Part shown: in pieces, positions 34,854-45,722 of the stretch
Position numbering within the stretch: the first letter of the stretch is position 1
How the letters are laid out: each line of letters opens with the position of its first letter
Source: Clarireedia homoeocarpa
Lineage: Eukaryota; Ascomycota; Leotiomycetes; Helotiales; Rutstroemiaceae
Length of the DNA stretch: 47,874 nt
Assembly: GCA_001465935.1 (NCBI GenBank)
Contig: LNKV01000080.1
Span: 1-47,874 of the forward strand
Direction of reading: 5' to 3'
Notes under the pieces: generated by a model
What the model saw: only the letters and a program-made list of their open reading frames with translations
Told to the model about the DNA's origin: nothing
Databases searched by the model: none
Made by a program: the position numbers and the translations under genes

Positions 34854-35646
34854 TGCTCTCACGTTTGTCGAGTATTAAGAAGACCTCAAAGCCACCTCTT
34901 ATGACACTTTTTCCGACATCAAGAGTATTCAACGGCTAGATTTAATCACAGCCCGAGGTGGCAAAAATTATTACAAACGGAAGTAGACGAGCTTCACTTT
35001 GCGGCGGGGAAGTGGTAGGAAGTTGACCCACAGGATAAGCCGATCATTCACGGGATACGCCGATCAAGCCCAAAATGCATGAAGGGACTTTGAAGATACA
35101 GACGAGTGAATGAGATCGAAAGAAGAAGAGTGAAGGGTGGACGTCAATACCATATCACGATTGCACTAACATTTTGATTGCGGGGTTATTGTAACGCTCC
35201 TGACTTAGCGTACTGGGGTGACCCCTACCTGGCAAATGTTCGTGACCGCCACCTGCACGTGATTGATTTCACTTGGCAGCCCAGTACGCTCTGTTTGAAG
35301 CTGTTGATTGGTGACTGGGCTGAGCTACCAGTCGGATTTCAAAATTGGCTTATATCGAGACGAAACTATAAAGCAATCCACTTCGAGACCAGGAGGTTGA
35401 TTTTCCACGCCGACGATAAGTTCTTGTCGTCGAGGACTCTTGGGATGCATGGTCCACATTTGATGCATGCAATCTAGCAATTAGATGGGTGCTCACTGTA
35501 TAGTGTCTGTACTGCAGCTGCCGAAACGCTGTAGATGATACTTAGCAGCATCATTACAACTGTCCAAAGTATTTATTGATCCATCTCCAAGCCCCTTGTA
35601 TATGTACATTGTGGTACGAGACCCCGCCAGTATTGATGCGAGGGAT
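34854..35646. other. Intergenic between TBCC and complex I gene, with an imperfect stem
   Basis: 793 bp. It carries the promoter of the minus-strand TBCC gene and the 3' flank of the complex I gene. An 11-bp inverted repeat AGCGTACTGGG (35207-35217) / CCCAGTACGCT (35280-35290) spans 62 bases. No gene or transposon ends are seen; the open frame here starts with TTG and has no family features. Confidence 0.5.
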
Positions 35647-36381
35647 CTATGATTTGGCTGGCACATCAATGCCGTATCTCTCTTTGATTCTCTCTCTTCT
35701 CCTCTCATCATAACCTGGTCCATAGATGCCTACAGTACGTTGTTAATATTCAGGCTTCGCTATTCGATGGAAAAGTCACATACCTCTGCCCTCTCCCAGC
35801 TCTGCCACTGTCTGCTCAATAGGGACCCGTCGGTTTTTCCTGAGAAACTCTTTGCGCTCGAACTCATCGAGTGTGTGATCCTGCCTATATCCCGCCAAAG
35901 TACCACCAGTGTAGCTGAATGCACTAAGTACAATACCCGTTAAAGCACCAAAGCCAAGCACTGCTGGGGTTGTTCCGTCTGATACTAGATAAGCACAGGG
36001 CCACCACGGATGCAAAGCCTTACTACTCACATCGCAAGCCCAGGACCGAGCCAGCCAGGAATCCACCAATGGCCTCGTTATAGCTGTCGTCCTTCTCTCG
36101 CAAGTTGGCGGAAGCGTTTTTTGTGAATTCGTAAGTTCCACCCATGGCAGCTATATGGTGTCAATAGATTTCTGCTAGCATCCGTAAACAAGGCTTAAAA
36201 TACCGAATATAAGTGCTGTGCTTCCTGTTCTAGTGAAGACAGCCAAGGCTCCTACGTTCTTTTTCGTCAAGGTATTTTGGATGGAAGAGATCAATAGACC
36301 GGCGGATCCAGTAATCATTAGGCCATTGAGAGCCGCCTTGATCGAGTCCTTCGGATGGTATTCTCCATTGCCTGGGGCCAT
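35647..36381 (-). CDS. nuo21.3b: NADH:ubiquinone oxidoreductase 21.3 kDa subunit (NDUFA11/B14.7-like)
   Basis: Accessory subunit of mitochondrial complex I in the Tim17/Tim22/Tim23-like family, sitting in the inner-membrane arm. 191 residues in four exons: 36381-36204, 36150-36031, 35978-35784 and 35729-35647. Introns of 53, 52 and 54 nt start GTATTT, GTGAGT and GTATGT. It begins MAPGNGEYHPKDSIKAALNG and shows several hydrophobic, glycine-rich segments (ALNGLMITGSAGLLISSI, AIGGFLAGSVLGL, PAVLGFGALTGIVLSAF). The soluble tail ends PGYDERRRERIKERYGIDVP, typical of the fungal subunit. There is no cleavable presequence, which is normal for this family. It diverges from the Ubp2 gene. Confidence 0.9.
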
Positions 36382-37007
36382 TTTGGACGTGGGGAGTCGG
36401 GAATATTGGATTGTTTGTCGTAGATTTGGGGCCCCAGTTACGTCGTTGCTCTGAAGTCGATGGTGCATGGAGCTTTACCGCGGAACATGCCGCTAAATTT
36501 AGAGTTATGGTCATGGACCACATCCGCAGCCGCCATTGAAACTCCAATATCACCTCTGACCATTCACTTCAAGAGCATAATAGAATCGTTCTGTTACTAT
36601 GTCTACTAGATGAGAGATCATACATGCGTATGCCATCAAAACAAAGATTCATTCTCAATCTGTACAAATAACAAATTCTACTTTTTTTCACTACCCTTTT
36701 AAGGCTTCATTCGTGTTACTATCCAATCCTCTTCTTTATGCTTAGGTTACATTAGTTTGCCTAGAACTTTTGACCTTTTTACACAAACTTACACCACTCT
36801 TTAATCAACGAAGCTGCTTTCCTTTTCCAAACATTCGCCGAACATAAGATTATCCGAGACTCAAAAGAGAATTCTTTTCTCTAGTGAAATTCCACCTCTG
36901 GCTCCAGAGTTATCAGTGGCGCGGGGTAACAGGCGCGCAAACGACCCGAGTTGGTAATCTGCTGCTGAACGTGCAGCAGAGGAACCAGCAGCGACTTGAG
37001 ACCTGCT
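36382..37007. promoter_or_regulatory. Divergent promoter between complex I subunit and UBP2-type gene
   Basis: 626 bp between start codons. It contains CTTTT-rich segments around 36680-36840 and a GTGCAGCAGAGG/CAGCAGCG stretch just before the Ubp2 ATG. I see no strong named element. Confidence 0.5.
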
Positions 37008-40000
37008 ATGCACAAAACAGAATTAAGCCCTGGCCCAGGTGAGTTTCTTTGAAACTGAAACCTTGGACCACACGTCGCAAGTTCTACTGATTAGACTAAC
37101 AACTGGTGTCCATCTAGGGAAGTCGGCGCCTAGATGGTTTCGCGATCTTCTCGACTATGATCCAAGATATACCGGACAGTCTGGCAAGAACCTCTTCATA
37201 GATCCAGCTCCACAGTTTAGACCTGTTAGTCACCCGTCGCGAAAGGGTCCGCTCGATTGCCAACATGCGCTCGTAAGGAAAGATTCTCAGTCGACTTGCC
37301 CAATACCGAATGTGCAGGCGGATCCTACCACAAAGTATGAGATTGCTTCTCATTGCTCGATATGTCGGCACCATTTTTTGATTACGGTTGACTACCGGGG
37401 ATGGCAAGATGGCCAAACTCCCTGCCATCTGCAAGATCCGAATAACCCGCTCCATCATCTCCGACTTCTAGAATCTAAGATATCAAATAATACCGAAGAC
37501 AAGTACAACACTTTTCTTGAGGCACATCGGTTTGCGTGCACAGGAGTAACTTGTCCAATCATAGTCGAAGCAAAGATAATACCTCCTAGGATCCCTAAGG
37601 ACATGCTCGACCTAATAACTGATCGTCAAAAAGTGATTGAGCGCGGTGAGAAGGTTATCCAGGCCGAACCAGATAGATTTCAGGGTTATAGGCCGCTTCT
37701 CCCCATTCAGGTACTGGACAATCTACGAACATATCTTCAGGATGCCAAGGTTGAGAAGGGGAAAAGAAAGATTGATGCAAGGAACAAAAGATTCATACTA
37801 GGATTTGGAAATGACTGTGACAGACTAGTCAAACATTTGGATTTTTTGCCAGTGTGGGAGGAGTCTTCAGAGCCAGGAGTACGTTACATGCCGATTTTTT
37901 TGTAGTGGACGTCCAAGACACGCTGACATTCCTGTAGGCTCATCTCTTCTGGACTAGGCCTGTGGTTGATGATAAAAACCATAATTTCATTGACGATGCT
38001 CAAATAGAGCTCGACATGCAACTCCTCAGACGATCAGACGAGGAGCGTAGGAAAGCCAACTTCTCAAAGGTCGTCATCTCTTATCCGTCTGCTGATATCG
38101 ATATTCAATGTAGTTTGGGATTCTACGGTTATCCAACCAAATCCAGGAGTTTTAGCAACGTTGTTGAAGATCTGGAGTCCATTGAGCACCCTTATTATGC
38201 TAGCTTAGGGGCACTGGAAACCTTTACAGATGCTTTGATAGCTTGGGCTTACGATCGGCAATGCGAGTGTGATCCTCAAAATAAGCCATATTACTTGGAC
38301 TGTTTGTTAGACATTTCCACGGGGCGCAAGAGTTCTGACCTTGAGTTTAAGGCTACGACGGTCGTTTCTACTGGTCAAGTGAGCTTGAAAGAGATAAACC
38401 AAGCTTATGCATTCTTTGGGGTGAAGAAAGATCACGCTGAAGGAGATGATCACATCATTGGTGTTTACAAATCACGGATCGAATCTGCTCCACGCCAGAA
38501 GGATGAAGCACGCGCCTGCCTATTAACGATTGCCAAAGATAGAGGAAGCAAGACCATCGAAGCCGTAGCTAATGATCGCTCCATGACTTATGAAGAGGCC
38601 CTTGAATATTTGAGCGTAACCTCAGACACTGCGTCTGATAGTATTGAAGCTGCAGCCATCGCGTTGGTAAGATATAATTGCTACGAGCCCGAGCTCAAAT
38701 CCGAGATTAAGATTCTAGCTGACGTTCATAGTCTTTCGAAGGTGATAAGGCGCAGGTTGGCAGAGCTCTAAGGGCTATCGCTAACAAGCGAGGCAATGAT
38801 TATACACTTCAGCGAGCAGCTACCACTATGGAATCTGGAAATGCAGAGTCAAATCTTGACGTTGGAGAAGCTTACAATCGACTTCAGATCAACGATAGAA
38901 CAGCGCCGGATGATACGGTACTGGCTTACTATCAGAGTTTGTCGAATGGTGCTCCGGCGGGGTCTTCGGATAGTTACACGGAGGCATTCAAGGTGATTGC
39001 ACACGACCGTCAAAGTAGCTATTTGCTAAGAAAGCTCGATGATCCAAACGCCGATGTTCAAGCAGAAGGTTCCTCGCCAAGCCAGCCTGTTGGGCTCGAC
39101 AACATTGGCAATACCTGTTACCTGAATAGTTTACTTCAGTATTATTATACTGTAAAAGCTGTTCGGGAAGTGGTGATGAACTTCGAGCATATTCGCATGC
39201 CACTTGATGATGAGAGTATCAAGAAGAAACGTGTTGGAGGTCGTGCTGTAAGCAAGGCAGAAATCATCAAAGCTCAGAAATGTGAGTTCGCTCCAACTTT
39301 TGATAGGACACAAGTTTACTAATCATGACTAGTCGTGGATGAATTACACGACCTGTTCGAAAACTTGAAGACAGCATCAACACGATCAATAAAGCCCACT
39401 AGGGAACTAGCCGAATTGACTATTTTCAGTTCAGCTGCAGAAGCAAACTTCCGTCGAGCCTCGATTAGTAGTCCCAGCGAACCACCAAAAATTACCTCCA
39501 TATCCCACTATCCTGTCTATGGACCACAAGGACCACCGACTTCTACCTTACCATATTTCCCTCCGCCTCCAACGTCCTCGGATGATGATATCGAGATGAT
39601 AGATAGGCCAGGAGAGAAGGACATAGAAGCTGCTGATGACAGCAGTGAGGGAACCCTGGTAGACTTGGATCCGCTTCCTTCGTACTCTGATGTCGTAGGA
39701 CATACAAGTGAGGCAGTGGAGAAATTCACCGATGTCAAAGGAGAAGAATCAAGTGGCACTTTCGATGATGCCGTAATGGTTAACGGTGACAATGTATCTC
39801 CCGCATCAGAGCTGATTCCCGCAGCCCCAGACAAGCCGCCACCAATTCCACCACGAAACAAGGCAGGCCTTTCTATACAAACAAATGAGCAGAAAGATAC
39901 TATAACCGACGATGACTTATGGAAATTCGGTTCTCAACAAGACGTCACAGAGGTCATTGGTAATGTGATGTTCCGGTTACAGTGTGCCATCAAGCCAACG

Positions 40001-41158
40001 AGTATTGACCCTGTTTCTGGAGAGCAAATTGACAGAATCAGAGACACATTTTACGGCGCAAATGCCTCATACATTCGAAAGTCCGCAAAGCTGGAAAAGA
40101 AGGTCGAGCCTTGGGCAAACCTCATCGTATTTCCAGATGAGAACAAATCTCGTGACATTTACGAGGCACTGGATGTTGTGTTCGACGAACAGGAAGTGTC
40201 GATAGATGGGGCGGACCACCCACAGTATGCCTCAATCACAAAACTACCTCCTATTTTACAAATTCAAATTCAGCGTACACGCTACGATAACATTAAGCAC
40301 ACCGCATACAAGAACAGAAATGCTGTGGTATTTCCAGAGACTATCTACCTCGACAGATACATGGACTCTGAAGACTCGGAATCCACCCTGATGCGCCGAC
40401 GTCAAGAAGCTTGGAAGTGGAAGGCTCGTATACAAACCCTCGAGGAAAGACAAAGGGCTCTCGGAGAAGAGAAAAAAGATGAAGAGCTTTCTGTGTCTGA
40501 AGCGTTGTCAGCTGTTAGTGACATCACTAAGGGCTTGCAGGAAATGGAAGATTTCGAGCTTGATCCTGCACTCCCAGCATTAATTGAGGACCGACTTGCC
40601 CAAATTACACAGGAGATAGAGCGAAACAATGAGGAAATTCGCCAACTCAAGCAAAAGCGTAACGAACAGTTTACCAATATGAGACAATACGAATACAAAC
40701 TTCAGACGGTATTTATCCATCGCGGAGAAGCGGGTGGTGGCCACTACTGGATCTACATCTACGATTTTGAGAATGATATATGGAGAGAGTACAACGACGA
40801 GTATGTCACAGAAGTCAAAGATCGCCGAAGAATCTTCGAACATAACGCCGGTGGTGCTGGCGGAACTCCGTATTATCTTGGCTATGTACGCAGTGCGGAT
40901 GTAAAGGATCTAGTTGGCGCTGTTCATAGAGAAGTGAAGGAAGTGCAGATGCTGGATATTTCTGCGACCAATTCATGGGCAAAGAAATTAGAGCAAGGCG
41001 TTGCAATGGATGAAGATGTATCGAACGCGAGACATGTCGAACATATCGAGCCGAGAGCTATTCTACCAAAAACGGACTGGGGGGATAAGTCGGGCGCGGG
41101 CTCGCAGTGGTATGATAAACAACAGGGCGGCTTTGACCACAGTAATGAGATGTGGTAA
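37008..41158 (+). CDS. UBP2: Ubiquitin carboxyl-terminal hydrolase, Ubp2 type
   Basis: Cysteine deubiquitinase of 1298 residues in five exons: 37008-37038, 37118-37878, 37938-38666, 38732-39281 and 39333-41158. Introns are 79, 59, 65 and 51 nt. The third intron is easy to miss because it is open in frame; with it the reading continues AAAIALSFEGDKAQVGRALR, and its end shows GCTGAC then TTCATAG. The N-terminal half carries the Ubp2 N-terminal region (HFLITVDYRGW and PCHLQDPNNPLHHLR). The catalytic Cys box GLDNIGNTCYLNSLLQ has Cys636. A Pro/acidic insertion follows, then SQQDVTEVIGNVMFRLQ, a coiled coil near 1065-1135 and the His box GGGHYWIYIYDF with His1161 plus WREYNDEYV. In yeast Ubp2 opposes the Rsp5 ligase on K63 chains (family knowledge). 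Confidence 0.93.
38667..38731 (+). other. In-frame-open intron upstream of the Ubp2 catalytic exon
   Basis: Begins GTAAGA, ends ATAG, 65 nt, with GCTGAC as branch site about a dozen bases before the acceptor. Unspliced, the frame reads on without stop through the intron and ends at 38771, before the catalytic Cys. Splicing restores a frame that is open through the whole catalytic domain. Confidence 0.85.
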
Positions 41159-42395
41159 GGAAGTGGAGGATGGATGGACTGAGTATGGGGCGGCGGAATC
41201 GCGCGAATTGGACCTGGACCTGGACTTGGCATACATATATGGTTATGATTATGATTGATTGGCTTGATATCCAGTGCGCTGTGCTGTTGGCGGTTTTTGC
41301 AGCACGAAGTAAAGGAAGATTATGGATGCTCTGTTCTTCTGTGCTAGAGAAATGACTGGGAATGAATAGAGCGATGTGGTTGATGTTATGAAAAATAGTA
41401 CGGTGTTTGCGTCCTTGTAAATGATTTTACATATGTGTGAGCTTGGCATAGCATATAGCCCGTTCTTTTTCTACGGCTTTGAGGATTGATGTTGTATGTA
41501 CTCGTAGCGATGCCTTTGTGCTACTACTGTAGATATTCCATTTAAGAAAGAAAGGCTTCAAACAATGCTACAATAGGCGGCGTCCTGAAAAACTTCATCA
41601 AGGCTGTTCGACAGTCAAATGAATATATGCTAAGCGGGGGCTTAGCTTTAGTCGTATCTAGTCGCATATGGATAACATACTCAAATCCACCATGTTACCG
41701 TCGTGAATTGTCGTTGAGGAAGTCAGGTAAAGTTGTAACACAACCCCGCAAGGCTAACACCTTAAAACTTTGAATTCGTGTTTAGAATCGGCCACCTTCA
41801 CATGTACCAAACACACGATATGGCTTCCAAGTTATATATATGCATTTCTTCCCATGGAAGAGGAGGAGATGGGTCCAGTAAAGGTGATAGCAAAAAAGAA
41901 AGACAAAAAGACGAGGTTGACAGACCAAAGTAGGATATGATGAAGTACATTGTGATGAATTTAGCTAGCCAGGGAAAGATATCTGAGGATAGGGTTGTGT
42001 AAATTCAAGAGATGGGTGTCGTGGATTTACTTCCTACCCGCAATCCCAGACATCGAAACTATGACATTTCGCACGAAATCCCGCAGACAGGCCATCATAT
42101 TCGTTCATGCCAAGCAACGTTTGAAGATATTGAGATATCATCCCACGTGATACGTTGCTCTGACAACCGCAATATTTATCACAAAGCCCTTCCTGGCGGA
42201 TACAAGCTCCATTTTTGCGGTCAAACAACTCAAGAACTCTAGCAATTGCATAATAAAGACTCCTCGACGGAGCTGGTAAGAATTTTTATCCTTTTGGATT
42301 TTGGTTTTGCTTCTTGCGTGCTTGCCATCTAATCCTTAATTTTGTTCCTTGGTCCTTCTCTTGTTTACCCTCCTTGGTATCCTTTTTCCGTAAAC
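41159..42395. other. Intergenic between UBP2-type and kinesin-10 genes
   Basis: 1.24 kb in tandem orientation: 3' UTR of the deubiquitinase gene, then promoter of the kinesin gene. CTGGAC units occur at about 41212-41226 and ATTATG units at about 41245-41255. No gene seen. Confidence 0.55.
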
Positions 42396-44697
42396 ATGTC
42401 TGTACGAGGTTAGTAGTATGATCCCCTTCACAAAAACGCACACGAAGCCCAAGCTCATCATCTTACCATAAGTCGTCGCAAGAATCCGCCCTCTGCTGCC
42501 TAAGGAATTGGATAAAGATACCATTGTGCACGCGGAGAAAGGTCAAGACAGCAAAACCCTAAATGTTGTACGAATACCGAATCCCAAGAATGAAACGGAG
42601 GAATTTAGCTTCACATTCAATGGCGTCTACGATATGGGAACAACACAGGAGGAGCTCTTTACAAACGAGGTTGCTCCCACGCTGAAATCTCTATTTCAGG
42701 GTCTCGATGTGACTCTCTTCGCCTACGGAGTTACAGGAACGGGGAAAACACATACCATGCGTGGTGGAACAAAATTGGCCGATAGAGGTATTATTCCTAG
42801 ATTGCTGAGTGGCATCTATCGACGCGGGAGAAAGGTTGCAAAGGATTCTGGCGGTGAAACCTCAGTTTCAGTTACGTTGGCCTACTATGAGATATACAAC
42901 GACAAAGTCTTTGATCTGTTCGAGCCTCCTGAGAAACGATCACTTGCCGGTTTACCACTTAGGGAGAAGGATGGAAAAACAATCGTGGTTGGATTGTCGG
43001 AACGAGCTTGCGATGACTTGAAGGAATTTGAGAAGCTGTATATTGAGGCGAACAACAATCGTAGCACTGCCGGGACAAAGCTCAATGCGCAAAGTAGCCG
43101 GAGTCATGCTATTCTGATGGTCAAGGTTGCTCAGACTACTGGAGATGGGACTTTGATTAGTACCGCCTCCGCAATCGACTTGGCTGGTTCTGAAGACAAT
43201 CGAAGGACAGACAATGGGAAGGAGAGGATGATTGAATCTGCGAGCATCAACAAAAGTTTGTTCGTTCTGAGTCAATGTATCGATGCTATCGGCAGAGGCG
43301 ATAAGAGGATTCCGTATCGGGAATCGAAAATGACAAGAATCCTCAGCCTAGGCCAAAACAATGGCATAACTATTATGATTCTCAATCTTGCACCTTTGCG
43401 GTCTTATCACCTCGATACACTATCCTCTCTGAACGTAAGTTCGCGGGCGAAACGTATCGAGGTCAGGGAAATTGAGAATGAAGTGGTGTTCACTCAGCCC
43501 CCCAGAAAGACCGCATCGGTTGGCGGATCTAGCATGCAACGACAGCCATTGCGGCCAATTACGAATTCCCACAACAGTGTTGCGAATCCGGCTCAGAAAG
43601 CTGATAAACCTCCAAAGGCATTCGCTGTGTATACGGATAAGAGCAAACCAACAACCACCAGACCAACGAACAATGCTCAAGGTCTTCGAAGGTCAAACTC
43701 GAACAAGAAGAGACCATCAGATGAAGTGACGGGTCCTCGCCCAATAAAGCTTGCTCGGCCCGCGCCTCTCGGGGTTAGGCCCCCTGCATCTGACATTTCC
43801 GCTGCAAAGATCGAGGAAATGGTTGAGCGTAAAGTATCTGAGATTTTGGCCAGTCGGGCCCTAGAACAGCCATCACACTCAGCGCCCGTTGAGATTAGTG
43901 AAGCAGTTCAGAGGAGACTAGAAGCTCTAGAGAAGAAGATTGATGAGGGCGCTGCGGAGGATGCACGTGCCGATGGCCTTAGATTCTTGCTCATGGCTAG
44001 ACAACACAAAGAGCGCGGTGAGGACAGTAGCGCTCTAAAGATGTATGAGTAAGTGCCTTCCTGGTTCCACGTTTACACTATAATGTCGTTAACATATCAC
44101 AGAATGGCACTACCTTTCTTCCCTGGCCAAGAAAAACTACTTAAGAAGATTGAGAACCTTAAAGCAAAGATCCAAGCAAAGAACGCGAACCCATCAATCA
44201 AATCTTCAGCCGCTCCTGAAAGACGCAAACCCACTGCACCATTCCAACAGCTCCCCACCCCAGCCAGTTCCTCCCAGCAAGAAGATGAACCACGGCCAAT
44301 CTCCCGAAAAGGCGCCGTAGCTGATGACGAAGATGCATCATTCGTGGCCCAAGAAGAACCCCAGGAAGATGACGAGGACTTCCTCCCTCTCCCCAGCAAA
44401 CCCAAGAAATCCAAATCCAGTAAATCAACAACAAAACTCCAAGTCTACACAGATGAAGCCCCGCAAACACCACGCACACGACATCTACTAGACATAATTA
44501 ATTCGCGCGATGTGGCGCTTATTAAAGGTCTCTGTGGAGTTGGAGCTAAGAAGGCTCGTGATGTGGTGGAGTTTCTAGAATTGCAAAATGAGGATGATGG
44601 AGGACTGATTAAGACTTTGGGACAGCTGAGGGCGGTGCCGGGGTTGGGTAGCAGGACTGTGGAGAGGGCTTACGAGGGGATTGGAGTGCTTGTTTGA
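42396..44697 (+). CDS. Kinesin-10 (Kid/KIF22-type chromokinesin)
   Basis: 727 residues in three exons: 42396-42408, 42473-44048 and 44103-44697. The tiny first exon gives MSVRV, and splicing (64-nt intron) yields the motor start MSVRVVARIRPLLPKEL. The motor domain (about 1-330) contains the P-loop GVTGTGKT at 90-97, switch I NAQSSRSH and switch II DLAGSEDNRRT. That last extended sequence is characteristic of Kid/KIF22. The second intron joint gives MYEMALPFFPGQEKLLKK, another KIF22-like segment. At the C-terminus (about 650-720) a helix-hairpin-helix DNA-binding region is visible: LIKGLCGVGAKKARDVVEFL and LRAVPGLGSRTVERAYEGIG. The predicted role is generating polar-ejection force on chromosome arms along spindle microtubules. 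Family assignment is based on both the motor and the HhH tail. Confidence 0.93.
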
Positions 44698-45486
44698 GGG
44701 AGCGGTACTAGGGTAGGTGTTGGTATTTGTTGTACCATTGTTTACGTTGTTGTATTGGGGGGCCTTTAAGTTTGTCACAATGCATCATTCGATCTATCCA
44801 TCATTCGTTCATTCTCTTTGGAGATCTTTAGCGAAGCATAGCATGAATGGAGTATGGGATTTGATTAGGCAAGATGGGAGTATAGGTTCTGGTGTTTTTT
44901 TATTACAATTAGCATTAACGGAACTGAAATGAAGGCATCATTGAGTGGATGATTTGGTTTTGGGATATAGGTTACATATATATAAATGAAGTTTTTCAAC
45001 TTGGATGCTGGTGTTCCCAGCCACATATGAAACGAGAAGAAAAAAAATATGTGAATAGTGAAACTGAAATGATGATTGTATAGATGGATGGATGAGTGAT
45101 TGGTTGGTTGGCTCAGATACAGAAGTGCTGAATAGGGCACCGGTAATTTTGAGTTATGTTGTTATGTGTTTTACTTTGGTTTGCTTTATTTTGCCTTTCC
45201 CATCCTTTACTCGGCAAATGGAAGTTTGTTTGTGAAGAAGAAGAAGAAGAAGAAGAGCTTGGCGGGCATGATGACATGGGACACGAGTGGTTGGATGAGG
45301 TGTGGTGTGGTGTGGTGATTTGAGAGCTAAGGAGGAATAGCTCTAGTGGGCGGAAGAAAGAACAGAGCTTAGTGGTTGCTGCTGCGTCGTATCAGAAACG
45401 GGTGGTCAGATGAGATGAGACTAGATTAAGGGTTATTGGGGAAATGGGTAGTTGTGTTCCGGGGGGGAGGGGGGAACTTGGGTGTT

Positions 45487-45511
45487 TGTGTGTGTGTGTG
45501 TGTGTGTGTGT
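45487..45511. repeat. (GT)n microsatellite
   Basis: Pure GT dinucleotide run of about 12 units, just after a G-rich tract. Non-coding. Confidence 0.9.
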
Positions 45512-45689
45512 TGTGGTTTAGTATGGTATTGATGTGATGCGGTGTGATGTGGTGAGATATGGTTGGCTTTTTCCTTTTGAAGAAGCTTGAGCTTGAGCTT
45601 GGGCTTGAGCTTGAGCTCGTAGTCTGGGGTGAGGGAGGGTGAGGATGAGGATGAGGTGGTGAGATGAGATGAGTAGATGGGAGGAGAGC

Positions 45690-45722
45690 AGGATAGGACA
45701 GGACAGGACAGGACAGGACAGG
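45690..45722. repeat. AGGAC pentanucleotide repeat
   Basis: About six tandem copies of AGGAC/AGGAT type, preceded by CTTGAG hexamers and GGATGAG units. Simple sequence without coding role. Confidence 0.85.

Noticed and set aside
35207..35290. 11-bp inverted repeat as ends of a miniature transposon
   Set aside because: No target-site duplication flanks it, and the 84-bp element is not repeated in the window.
38732..38771. Apparent frameshift in the Ubp2-type gene
   Set aside because: A 65-nt intron with good donor, branch point and acceptor restores the frame, so no mutation or sequencing error is needed.
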